Positions 1-7,032 of a stretch of 32,648 bases of DNA are shown here, piece after piece (the stretch's first letter is position 1; each line of letters starts with the position of its first letter). Under the pieces are notes generated by a model, which saw nothing but the letters and a program-made list of their open reading frames with translations, did not search any database and had not been told where the DNA came from. Made by a program: the position numbers and the translations under genes. Source of the DNA: Candidatus Saccharimonadota bacterium (GTDB taxonomy: Bacteria > Patescibacteriota > Saccharimonadia > Saccharimonadales > Saccharimonadaceae); NCBI GenBank assembly GCA_017514765.1, contig JAFWIU010000001.1, positions 1-32,648 on the forward strand, written 5' to 3'.

Positions 1-1
1 A

Positions 2-1252
2 CAACCACAACCATCTACTGCAGGTTGTATTAACTACCATGCTAATGCTAGTAGTGCTATGGGTACGATGGGGTGTCAGTCTGCGACGGACAATGCTAGC
101 GTAACACTGCTTGCCAGTAACTTTAGTAGAACTGGTTATGGTTTTGCTGGCTGGAGCGATAAGTTTGATTACGCTACTAACGCAGAAGCTAAGTTCTACG
201 GCCCACAAGAAACCATCACTGCTCCAGTAGGAACTACCGCAAATGGTCTTAGCCTTTATGCCGTCTGGGTTAAGAGTGAAGGTAATCTCCAAGACACCAG
301 TAAAGTAACTTCGCTATGTGGTACTAATGGTACTGGCGGCTCACTTATTGCCGCTCCAACTGACGGCACTGCCAACCTAACCTCCGTCTCTGCCCTCACA
401 GATCAGCGCGACAATAACACTTATGCCATTGCAAAACTGGCCGACGGTAAGTGCTGGATGATAGAAAACTTAAGACTAGAAAGTACTGCCGACCATAATA
501 GTGACGGCACCCTTGCCCAGGGTTATGGTACCTCCGCTACCTATGGCAATTTCGGAGGCCTTGCTACTGCAGAATCCACTAATTTCTCAAATATCACTAC
601 AGCCAACAGCCTCTATTATAGCGGTACTCAATCCGGTGATGCTACGATAGACATTGGCACTACAAACTATCCGGGTTACCGTATGCCACGCTATAATAAC
701 CTCAATACCTCGACTCGTGCATCTAACCCAACTAGTAATACCTTCCCAAATGATGATACTACTGGCGGTATGTATTCTTATGGCAACTACTACACTTGGC
801 ATGCTGCCATTGCTGATCTTGCTTATAATGGTACTAATAACCAATCTACTACTGGAACTTCACTATGTCCAGCGGGCTGGCATCTACCTAAGGGCGGCGA
901 TAAGTCCAATGAAGTTAATAATGAACTATGGTCACTAGTAGTTGATGGCATCAATGGTGGAACTAAACCAGCTAATTACGATAGCTCAACTTACCCATAT
1001 TACAACGATACACCAGAAGGTAGTGACGCGTCCAATAAACTAAGGGCTTATCCTAACAACTTCCTCTACTCCGGCTACTTCAGTACGTCGTCGGCGTACA
1101 ATAGAGGTAGTAGCGGCTACTATTGGTCGTCTACTGCGCGCTATCGAAGCAGTTCGTACCGCCTGTACCTGTATAGTTCCCTCGTGAGCCCAGGTACCGA
1201 TAGCATCAGTATGAACTACGGCCTCAGTATTAGGTGTACGGTAGGCTCCTAG
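2..1252 (+). CDS. Surface protein with InlB-like repeat and Fib_succ_major domain, DGR target (5' partial)
   Basis: The frame is open from base 2, so the gene begins upstream of the window; the first in-window ATG at 59 is not a credible start because the residues before it already match the second surface protein (GCINY, NASSA). What remains is an InlB/Listeria-Bacteroides type repeat (RTGYGFAGW ... LYAVW), then a Fibrobacter-paralogous (Fib_succ_major, TIGR02145-like) domain with LTDQRDN.TYAIAKL, KCWMIENLRL and LCPAGWHLP, a C-type-lectin/FGE-like fold by family knowledge. The last ~55 codons are the variable region described separately. It is probably exported, by analogy with the paralogue at 5012. 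The function is inferred to be ligand or host-surface binding; the actual ligand cannot be read from sequence. There is no C-terminal membrane anchor or LPXTG-like motif. Confidence 0.85.
   Translation, partial: QPQPSTAGCINYHANASSAMGTMGCQSATDNASVTLLASNFSRTGYGFAGWSDKFDYATNAEAKFYGPQETITAPVGTTANGLSLYAVWVKSEGNLQDTSKVTSLCGTNGTGGSLIAAPTDGTANLTSVSALTDQRDNNTYAIAKLADGKCWMIENLRLESTADHNSDGTLAQGYGTSATYGNFGGLATAESTNFSNITTANSLYYSGTQSGDATIDIGTTNYPGYRMPRYNNLNTSTRASNPTSNTFPNDDTTGGMYSYGNYYTWHAAIADLAYNGTNNQSTTGTSLCPAGWHLPKGGDKSNEVNNELWSLVVDGINGGTKPANYDSSTYPYYNDTPEGSDASNKLRAYPNNFLYSGYFSTSSAYNRGSSGYYWSSTARYRSSSYRLYLYSSLVSPGTDSISMNYGLSIRCTVGS
1067..1243 (+). repeat. DGR variable region 1 (VR1)
   Basis: This 3' end of the first surface gene aligns codon for codon with 6764-6940. 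Over the 54 codons from 1082 and 6779, 31 are identical, 4 differ only synonymously and 19 differ in amino acid. In 17 of those 19 the third base is shared and only bases 1-2 differ (cgc/tac, agc/tac, tat/gat, ctc/cgc and so on). Where one copy keeps AAY, the other carries a different NNY codon. This is what A-to-N mutagenesis of AAC/AAT template codons produces. Confidence 0.85.
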
Positions 1253-1338
1253 CCCTTTACTACCGTTCTAGTTGATTATTGTATTCCTGAAACCTAGGGT
1301 GGGTGGGGCAGGTCATTACATCACGGTGGAGGATGTGA

Positions 1339-1344
1339 TATAAT
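1339..1344 (+). promoter_or_regulatory. -10 box of tyrS, leaderless
   Basis: TGATATAAT with exactly 6 nt between the box and the ATG at 1351, which places the expected transcription start on the first base of the start codon. No Shine-Dalgarno sequence fits between them. Confidence 0.7.
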
Positions 1345-1350
1345 GAGAGT

Positions 1351-2586
1351 ATGAAATTATCGGAAGAATTGATATATCGGGGGTTTAAGGCGGAGACGAC
1401 GATTGAGAAGCCGGAGGAGTTGGACAATCGGGAGTCGAAGAAGTTTTACTGGGGGGCGGATCCAAGTGCGGATTCGCTAACGATTGGTAATTTGGCGGCA
1501 CTCATGATGTGTGCGTGTTTCGTGCGACATGGGTATGAGCCGGTGCTACTCGTCGGTGGGGCGACGGGGCAGATTGGCGATCCGAAGGAGAATGGCGAGC
1601 GAGAGCTTAAACCACTTGAGGAAGTTGAGCATAACAAACAATGTATTAAGCAGCAAATTGAGAGAGTAGTGAATGCTGATAATGTCGTGATGGTGGATAA
1701 TTATGATTGGTTCCGTGATATGAAATATCTCGATTTCCTAAGGGAAGTAGGGAAGGCATTTTCGATGACGCAGCTACTTGATCGGCAGTTTGTACAGAAC
1801 CGGATTGGTGAAGGTGGAGCGGGGATAAGTTATGCGGAGTTTTCGTATACTTTGATTCAGGGATATGATTTCTTGCACCTTTATCGTGAATACGGTGTGG
1901 ATTTGCAGCTTTGTGGGGCGGATCAGTATGGGAACTGTACGTCGGGGATACATCTGATTAAGCGGCTCGAGGATGCAAGGGCGGATGTGTGGTCAACACC
2001 ACTGGTGATTGATTCGGTGACTGGGCGGAAGTTCGGTAAATCTGAGGGGAATGCGGTGTGGTTGGCGTCATCAGATAATGGGAGTGGGAATTACACGTCG
2101 ATATTTGATTTCTATCAGTTCTGGCTAAATCAGCCTGATGAGGCAGTGGAGTATTTGATTAAGATTTATACATTGCTCGGTAAGAAAGAAATTGAAGATA
2201 TACTAGCGCGACATCGTGAGCATCCGGAGGAAAGATTGGCACAGAAAGCGCTGGCGCGGGGTGCGACGGAAGTGGTGCATGGCAAGGCGGCAGCGGAAGC
2301 GATTAAAAATTTGACTGCAATGCTGTTTAATCGGGAGACGAATTTCACGGAGTTTAGTGAAGATGAGATACTAGAGTTCGGGAAGTTCTTGCCGACGGTG
2401 GGGAAGGGCGTGAAATTGGTAGATGCGTTAGTTGACAATGGTCTGGCGGAATCGAAAAAGAAGGCGCGGGAGTTCTTGGCGGCGGGTGCGATTACGGTGA
2501 ATGGTGAAAAAGTGAAAGAAGATGTGGTGATTGAACAGACAGCGCTTGTAAAGAAGGGTAAGAATAAATTCTTGGTGGTGAAGTGA
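1351..2586 (+). CDS. tyrS: Tyrosyl-tRNA synthetase
   Basis: Class I aminoacyl-tRNA synthetase that charges tRNA-Tyr in the cytoplasm. The 411-aa length is normal for bacterial TyrRS. Seen: the HIGH-equivalent segment at residues 43-48 (LTIGNL, an unusual variant of the common LHIGHL), GGATGQIGDP, the tyrosine-binding GADQYGN, and the KMSKS-equivalent KFGKS at 227-231. A C-terminal S4-like RNA-binding domain (roughly 345-411) carries LAESKKKAREFL and AGAITVNG. The start at 1351 follows a TATAAT box by 6 nt. The gene overlaps the next by 4 nt (GTGA) and heads a likely operon with the methyltransferase and rpmA. Confidence 0.96.
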   Translation: MKLSEELIYRGFKAETTIEKPEELDNRESKKFYWGADPSADSLTIGNLAALMMCACFVRHGYEPVLLVGGATGQIGDPKENGERELKPLEEVEHNKQCIKQQIERVVNADNVVMVDNYDWFRDMKYLDFLREVGKAFSMTQLLDRQFVQNRIGEGGAGISYAEFSYTLIQGYDFLHLYREYGVDLQLCGADQYGNCTSGIHLIKRLEDARADVWSTPLVIDSVTGRKFGKSEGNAVWLASSDNGSGNYTSIFDFYQFWLNQPDEAVEYLIKIYTLLGKKEIEDILARHREHPEERLAQKALARGATEVVHGKAAAEAIKNLTAMLFNRETNFTEFSEDEILEFGKFLPTVGKGVKLVDALVDNGLAESKKKAREFLAAGAITVNGEKVKEDVVIEQTALVKKGKNKFLVVK

Positions 2587-3839
2587 AATATTTAGCGGTA
2601 CTCGGGCGTCAACCTGAGATTTCGATTGCAGAACTAGAAGCCATCTATGGTGTAGGGCGACATCAAACATCTTTCTCGGACTGCGTCGCCGCCGCCCGTT
2701 ACCACGGGGGCGGCGCGCTCATCCTCGCCTTGCCAGGCTTCGGAGGCCTTTCGAAAGACGTTTTGATGTCGCCGTCCATAGATCGTTTTGGTGGTGTATT
2801 GAAATTTGCGGTTGAGCTTGAGCAGTCACCGTTGGAGTTTTTGACGGGGTTGCCGGAGGGAAAGTTGACGATTGGGGTGAGTGATTATTCGGAGCGGGCG
2901 ACGCGGAAGACAGCGAGCCAGGAGGCGTTGAAATTGAAAAAGATTTTGGTGCGGCATGGGCGAAGTGTAAGAGTGGTGGAAAACAAAGATGCGGTGCTTT
3001 CGACGGCGACGTCGCTACATAATGGGTTGGGGAGTGGCAATAAACGGAAGGTAGAATTGATTAAGGTCGATGATGAGTGGTATCGGGTGATTGGAGTGCA
3101 GGATATTGATGCCTATGCGAAGCGAGATCAGGTGCGGCCGGCGCGGGATGCGAAAGTTGGGATGCTGCCGCCGAAATTAGCTCAGATTTTGATTAACTTG
3201 TGTGGACCGTTGAAACCTGGTGCGGTGGTGCTGGATCCGTTTTGTGGAACCGGGGTGGTGCTGCAAGAGGCGATTTTGATGGGATATCGAGCATATGGTA
3301 CTGATATCAGCGAGAGGATGGTTGATTACAGTAAAAAGAACTTGAAATGGTTAACGGAAAGCATCGAAAAATCACTTTTGTCGCCGCGCCCCTCGCGCCC
3401 GTCTTCACGGGGCTCGGGCGCTAATTCTCGGCAGCAGCCTCCGAAATGCGCCAAAAGTGACTTTTTCTCGCTTTCCGTTGGCGATGCAACTTCTTTTCAA
3501 TGGAATCGGCCAATTGACGCAGTAGCATGTGAGGGGTATCTCGGGAAGCCGTTCTCGAGGATTCCGACAGAGATGGAGCTTAAAGAGCAGAAACAGGAAT
3601 GTAAAGGGATAGCGATTGGATTTTTGAAGAATATGGCAGGGCAGATTGAGTCTGGTACGCCAGTGGTGATAGCGGCGCCAGCGTGGTTGAAGTCGGATGG
3701 ATCGTATGAGAGGCTTGAGGTTGTTGACGAAATCGAAGATATGGGGTATAATGTTAATAATAAAACGCGAGAGGGGTTGCTTTACCATCGAGATGGTCAG
3801 GTTGTCGCGAGAGATATATTAATTTTAAGGAAGAAGTAA
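2583..3839 (+). CDS. Trm11/TrmG10-like SAM-dependent RNA methyltransferase with two palindromic inserts
   Basis: The GTG start overlaps the tyrS stop (GTGA). The C-terminal half is a Rossmann methyltransferase: SAM motif I at residues 217-224 (LDPFCGTG), then YGTDIS. The catalytic-loop position, usually N/DPPY in this family (COG1041, tRNA guanosine-N2 methyltransferases), reads EGYLGKP at 317-323. The N-terminal part looks like the variable RNA-binding half of that family. A tRNA target is inferred; the exact position is unknown. Two stretches, residues about 25-64 and 258-299, are GC-rich palindromic repeat insertions (see repeats) that keep the frame open but add Ser/Arg/Pro- and Gly/Ala-rich sequence absent from normal domain structure. 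The protein may still be active, since both fall at plausible surface loops. rpmA follows directly. Confidence 0.8.
   Translation: MKYLAVLGRQPEISIAELEAIYGVGRHQTSFSDCVAAARYHGGGALILALPGFGGLSKDVLMSPSIDRFGGVLKFAVELEQSPLEFLTGLPEGKLTIGVSDYSERATRKTASQEALKLKKILVRHGRSVRVVENKDAVLSTATSLHNGLGSGNKRKVELIKVDDEWYRVIGVQDIDAYAKRDQVRPARDAKVGMLPPKLAQILINLCGPLKPGAVVLDPFCGTGVVLQEAILMGYRAYGTDISERMVDYSKKNLKWLTESIEKSLLSPRPSRPSSRGSGANSRQQPPKCAKSDFFSLSVGDATSFQWNRPIDAVACEGYLGKPFSRIPTEMELKEQKQECKGIAIGFLKNMAGQIESGTPVVIAAPAWLKSDGSYERLEVVDEIEDMGYNVNNKTREGLLYHRDGQVVARDILILRKK
2656..2773. repeat. Palindromic element A, inserted in the methyltransferase gene
   Basis: The ends are inverted repeats: GGCGACATCAAA-CA-TCTTTC at 2656 against GGCGACATCAAAACGTCTTTC reading back from 2773. 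The middle is GC-rich with its own hairpin (CGCCGCCCGT ... ACGGGGGCGGCG). It shares core words with elements B and C. It adds about 40 codons in frame. Confidence 0.75.
3354..3478. repeat. Palindromic element B, inserted in the methyltransferase gene
   Basis: The two 27-bp arms, starting ACGGAAAGC and ending TCACTTTTG on each strand, match at 22 of 27 positions. The core CGCGCCCGTC-N3-ACGGGGCTC is nearly the same as in element C. It encodes SPRPSRPSSRGSGANSRQQ within the methyltransferase. Confidence 0.8.
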
Positions 3840-4112
3840 ATGTCACACGTAAAAGCTGGCGGTACCGCCAAAAACGTCCATAACAATGCTGGTCAGCGCC
3901 TTGGCGTGAAGCGCTTTGGTGGCCAGAAGGTCAAGAACGGTGAAGTTCTTGTGCGCCAGACTGGTGCTACGAAGATAGCTGGTCCTGGTACTTATATGTC
4001 GAGGAATTTTACGATTCACGCAGCGAAGGATGGCGTGGTTACCTTTGTGAAGACGAAGAAAACGCATTTTTCGGGGAAGTCGTTGCCCAGAGTGCGCGTA
4101 GAGGTACGATAA
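3840..4112 (+). CDS. rpmA: 50S ribosomal protein L27
   Basis: Ribosomal protein bL27, 90 aa, near the peptidyl-transferase centre of the large subunit. Seen: KAGGTAKN, QRLGVKRFGGQ, VLVRQTG and the basic C-terminus, which match the family closely. The mature N-terminus begins MSHVKAGG without the cleavable extension of Firmicutes L27. The ATG follows the upstream TAA directly and has a Shine-Dalgarno (AAGGAAG) inside the end of the methyltransferase gene, so it is translated from the tyrS operon. A terminator follows. Confidence 0.95.
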   Translation: MSHVKAGGTAKNVHNNAGQRLGVKRFGGQKVKNGEVLVRQTGATKIAGPGTYMSRNFTIHAAKDGVVTFVKTKKTHFSGKSLPRVRVEVR

Positions 4113-4124
4113 GTATTTCTTGCT

Positions 4125-4153
4125 AAAATCCGCCATGCAAGTGGTGGATTTTT
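4125..4153 (+). terminator. Intrinsic terminator after rpmA
   Basis: AAAATCCGCC, an 8-nt loop, then GGTGGATTTTT: a stem rich in A-T and G-C followed by a T run. It closes the tyrS-rpmA operon. Confidence 0.7.
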
Positions 4154-4185
4154 GATTCAGTGTTCTTGTGGAAAGGGCGGTTCTG

Positions 4186-4191
4186 TGATAT
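4186..4191 (+). promoter_or_regulatory. -10 box of mntA-hepT
   Basis: TGTGATATAAT upstream of mntA. The expected start point near 4198 gives a leader of about 22 nt holding AAGGAA, so unlike many neighbours this gene has a Shine-Dalgarno. It also argues against the longer reading frame from 4160, which would overlap the promoter. Confidence 0.65.
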
Positions 4192-4219
4192 AATTATAGA
4201 CATAAGCAAGGAATATGAT

Positions 4220-4513
4220 ATGCTGACAATAGAAAGAATTAAAGAAGTTGTGACAAGGGTTGGGAAGAAATATGGGATTAAGAGTGCCCATCTTTTTGGT
4301 TCCTATGCGAAAAAAAATGCAACTGAGACTTCTGATGTTGATTTAATAATCGACCGTGATAAGGCGTTGCATACTTATAAAGAGTTCTTCCATTTTTGTG
4401 ATGATTTGGAAACAGAACTTGGCACTAGTGTGGATGTAGTTGTGGAAGATAGTGTGCATCCTGATTTCTTTGATATGATTAAAAAGGATAGGGTTTTATT
4501 GTATGGAATCTAG
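4220..4513 (+). CDS. mntA: MntA-type nucleotidyltransferase antitoxin
   Basis: 97-aa minimal nucleotidyltransferase. Seen: FGSYA at residues 26-30 and SDVDL at 38-42, with a third acidic residue likely at D72 (VDVVVED), the GSX10DXD signature of the MNT family. In characterised MntA/HepT pairs the antitoxin neutralises HepT by adding AMP to a tyrosine of its RX4HXY motif. I place the start at ATG 4220 rather than 4160 because the extra 20 residues would be encoded by the promoter. It overlaps hepT by 11 nt, which indicates coupled expression. Confidence 0.88.
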   Translation: MLTIERIKEVVTRVGKKYGIKSAHLFGSYAKKNATETSDVDLIIDRDKALHTYKEFFHFCDDLETELGTSVDVVVEDSVHPDFFDMIKKDRVLLYGI

Positions 4514-4847
4514 GGATGAATACTTAATAAAACTTATTGTTGAATATTGTGATGATGTACTGGCTGCGGTTCGGGATTATGATGTAGATTTAGACAAGGT
4601 AAATAATAGCCCTGCTATACGTGCGATGATGGCGTTTTTTGTAATGCAGATTGGTGAATCCGCGAGGCAATTAAGTGATATATTTAAAGCTAATCATCCC
4701 GAGATGGAATGGAAAGAAATTATTGGTTTTCGTAACCAGATTGCACATGTCTATGGTAGAGTCATCCCAGATATTCTGTGGGATACGGTGGAAAATGATG
4801 TGCCTAAGTTGAGAAACTATTGTAATACTATTCTAGGAAAAAAGTAA
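4503..4847 (+). CDS. hepT: HepT-type HEPN ribonuclease toxin
   Basis: 114-aa HEPN-domain protein. The catalytic motif RX4HXY is intact: R77, H82 and Y84 in FRNQIAHVYG. Y84 is the expected AMPylation target of the partner MntA. HEPN toxins of this class cut RNA (tRNA in studied cases) when released from the antitoxin; they are often tied to phage defence or element stability. The ORF starts inside the last codons of mntA and ends just before a strong terminator, so the pair is a self-contained two-gene unit between rpmA and a surface protein. Confidence 0.9.
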   Translation: MESRDEYLIKLIVEYCDDVLAAVRDYDVDLDKVNNSPAIRAMMAFFVMQIGESARQLSDIFKANHPEMEWKEIIGFRNQIAHVYGRVIPDILWDTVENDVPKLRNYCNTILGKK

Positions 4848-4861
4848 TACTATTGCTAATG

Positions 4862-4908
4862 GAAACTCCCTAAGATGCTAGTCTACTACTCCGGAGTTTC
4901 TTTTTTTT
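4862..4908 (+). terminator. Intrinsic terminator after hepT
   Basis: GAAACTCC pairs with GGAGTTTC across a 23-nt loop and is followed by eight T residues. Confidence 0.8.
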
Positions 4909-4987
4909 GTGTGTCGGGATGAAAATGGGTGCAGTTGATGATGCTTGTGGTATAATGGTGGTAGGATTCTAAATATTGCAATATTAG

Positions 4988-4993
4988 TATAAT
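4988..4993 (+). promoter_or_regulatory. -10 box of the second surface protein gene
   Basis: TATAAT 18 nt before ATG 5012, with GGAG at a normal distance from the start. A second TATAAT at 4951-4956 could give a longer leader. No good -35 box is visible for either. Confidence 0.5.
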
Positions 4994-5011
4994 AAAAATG
5001 GAGATATCCGG

Positions 5012-6955
5012 ATGAGACAAGGTAAGAGATCATTAAATGGCATGTTGCTAGTAGTAAGTGGGCTAGTGATGATGACAATGTCGGGGATGGTATTGGTCGG
5101 TAGTAGGGTGCTAGCGGACGATGCGGTGACGGTGCAAACATCTATTATGGTACCGATTGCTTGTACAATGCAAGGCACTGGTACGACACACGCAGCGACT
5201 CTGTCGCCAAATACTTATTCGGGTGCATCTGGTTCTGCATATGAAAACGGCATAGGTAAGACTACCCTCACCGCTATTTGTAATGACGATAATGGCTTCT
5301 CTATCTATGCGATAGGATATACTGGTAATTCATATACTGATACTAACCATACTAAATTAGTAGGTAATACGACTGGTGGTACAATTAATACAGCAGTGTA
5401 TGCTAACGGTGATTCTACCTCCAGTTGGTCTATGAAACTAATTAAGGTGACAGACGCATCGGAATCTTACAATCCACAGAACCTAACTATTTCAACTGGT
5501 TATGATGACTGGATAGCGGTACCAGCATCCTTTACTAAGGTAGCTCAATATAAAGCTAATACAGGTTCTTCTACTACAGATATGACATTAGGTGTTAAAC
5601 TAGAAACAACCTATGCGGCTTATGTATCTGCTAATCAATCAGCTGATACTTACATAGGACAAGTGAAGTATACAATGGTGCATCCCTATAATGAAGAACC
5701 AGTACAACCACAGCAAGCTACAGCTGGTTGCATTAACTATTTTGCTAATGCAAGTAGTGCAGTAGGTAGTATGGGATGTCAGTCTGCTACAGATGGAAAC
5801 ACTATTACCCTACTTGCATCTAATTTCAGTAGAACAGGTTATGGTTTTGCGGGATGGTCTGATAAGTTTGACTATGCCACGAATATTGAAGCACATTTTT
5901 ATGGTCCACAGGAAGACATTACAGTACCAACTGGTACTACCGCTAATGGTCTAAGTCTCTATGCTGTATGGGTAAAGTCACAAGGTAACTTGCAAGATGC
6001 TAGTAAAGTCTCATCTATCTGCTCTGGACTTACCACTGCACCTACTGATGGTACTGCCAATCTCTCATCTATCTCCGCATTAACCGATCAACGCGACAAC
6101 GAAACCTACGCTATTGCTAAATTGGCTGATGGCAAATGTTGGATGATTGAAAACCTAAGACTTGAAAGCACCAACAGCGACAACTCGACGGGCGCTCTCG
6201 CGCAAGGTTATGGTACAAGTACTACCTATGGCAACTTCGGAGGTCTAGCCGATGCAGAATCTGCTAAATTTTCTAATTCCACTACCGCCAACTCTCTTTA
6301 TTATAGTGGCACCCAAAGTGGTGATGCAACTATAAATATTGGTACTACGAATTACCCAGCCTACCGTATGCCGCGCTATAATAACCTTAATACTCAATCC
6401 AGAGCACAAAACAGTCCAAATAGTAATACGTTTTCAGACGACAATACTACAGGTGGTATGTATAGTTATGGCAATTATTATACTTGGCATGCTGCTATAG
6501 CAGATCTTACCTACAATGATACCAACAACAGCACTGTAACAAATACTTCACTTTGTCCGTCTGGTTGGAGATTGCCACAAGGTGGTAATAAGACCAGAAT
6601 CACTTCAAATGACGATAATGACTTCTGGAACCTCACAGTAGATGCTCTAAATGGCGGTACCAATCCGGCCAACTATGATAGTAGCGATTCTCCATACTAC
6701 AACGGTACCGCTGAAGCTGGTCCAGTAACAGCTAGGCTTAGAGCTTACCCAAATAACTTCCTTTACTCCGGCTACTTCTATACGTCGTCTGCCTACAGTA
6801 GAGGTAGTAGCGGCTACTATTGGTCGTCTACTGCGTACAATAACTACGGTTCGTACAACCTGCGCCTGGATAGTTCCCGCGTGTACCCAGGTACCGATTA
6901 CGGCGTTAAGTACCTTGGCTACAGTATTAGATGCACGGTATCGGCCGGTACTTAG
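5012..6955 (+). CDS. Secreted surface protein with InlB-like repeat and Fib_succ_major domain, DGR target
   Basis: 647 aa. Residues 1-36 are a Sec signal peptide: basic MRQGKR, a hydrophobic core and likely cleavage after VLA (ADDAV follows). Residues about 37-235 form a Thr/Ser/Asn-rich extracellular region I do not recognise. Residues about 239-327 hold an InlB-type repeat (RTGYGFAGW ... LYAVW), and about 357-642 a Fib_succ_major C-type-lectin-like domain (LTDQRDN, KCWMIENLRL, LCPSGWRLP). The last ~55 codons are a variable region. The protein is paralogous to the one ending at 1252; between the two genes the upstream domains have drifted at synonymous sites while the variable regions have not. 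Likely role: a diversified receptor for host or environmental ligands (inference). No C-terminal sorting signal or membrane helix is visible, so how it attaches is unclear. Confidence 0.88.
   Translation: MRQGKRSLNGMLLVVSGLVMMTMSGMVLVGSRVLADDAVTVQTSIMVPIACTMQGTGTTHAATLSPNTYSGASGSAYENGIGKTTLTAICNDDNGFSIYAIGYTGNSYTDTNHTKLVGNTTGGTINTAVYANGDSTSSWSMKLIKVTDASESYNPQNLTISTGYDDWIAVPASFTKVAQYKANTGSSTTDMTLGVKLETTYAAYVSANQSADTYIGQVKYTMVHPYNEEPVQPQQATAGCINYFANASSAVGSMGCQSATDGNTITLLASNFSRTGYGFAGWSDKFDYATNIEAHFYGPQEDITVPTGTTANGLSLYAVWVKSQGNLQDASKVSSICSGLTTAPTDGTANLSSISALTDQRDNETYAIAKLADGKCWMIENLRLESTNSDNSTGALAQGYGTSTTYGNFGGLADAESAKFSNSTTANSLYYSGTQSGDATINIGTTNYPAYRMPRYNNLNTQSRAQNSPNSNTFSDDNTTGGMYSYGNYYTWHAAIADLTYNDTNNSTVTNTSLCPSGWRLPQGGNKTRITSNDDNDFWNLTVDALNGGTNPANYDSSDSPYYNGTAEAGPVTARLRAYPNNFLYSGYFYTSSAYSRGSSGYYWSSTAYNNYGSYNLRLDSSRVYPGTDYGVKYLGYSIRCTVSAGT
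6764..6940 (+). repeat. DGR variable region 2 (VR2)
   Basis: Partner of VR1. Variable codons lie between 6779 and 6922. Framework codons such as GGYYWSSTA, SS.V.PGTD and SIRCTV are kept, while the 19 differing codons are almost all NNY with the same third base in both copies. One exception class also fits A-directed change: atg in VR1 against aag here. Confidence 0.85.
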
Positions 6956-7019
6956 GATACACCCTCTTATTTCCGAGTACGCCCTGGTTAAAGTGGTCAT
7001 GATGATGCAATAAACGTGA

Positions 7020-7025
7020 TATAAT
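7020..7025 (+). promoter_or_regulatory. -10 box of the flippase-like gene, leaderless
   Basis: GTGATATAAT with 7 nt to the ATG at 7033; no room for a ribosome-binding site. Confidence 0.65.
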
Positions 7026-7032
7026 ATATGTT

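Noticed and set aside
1-1350. Simple recent duplication as the reason for the near-identical surface protein 3' ends
   Set aside because: Identity is confined to the last ~170 bp and the differences there are nearly all at the first two codon positions of NNY codons, which plain duplication with drift does not produce.
4160-4219. Longer mntA start at 4160
   Set aside because: The added 20 codons would be encoded by the promoter (-10 box at 4186-4191), and a ribosome-binding site fits ATG 4220.
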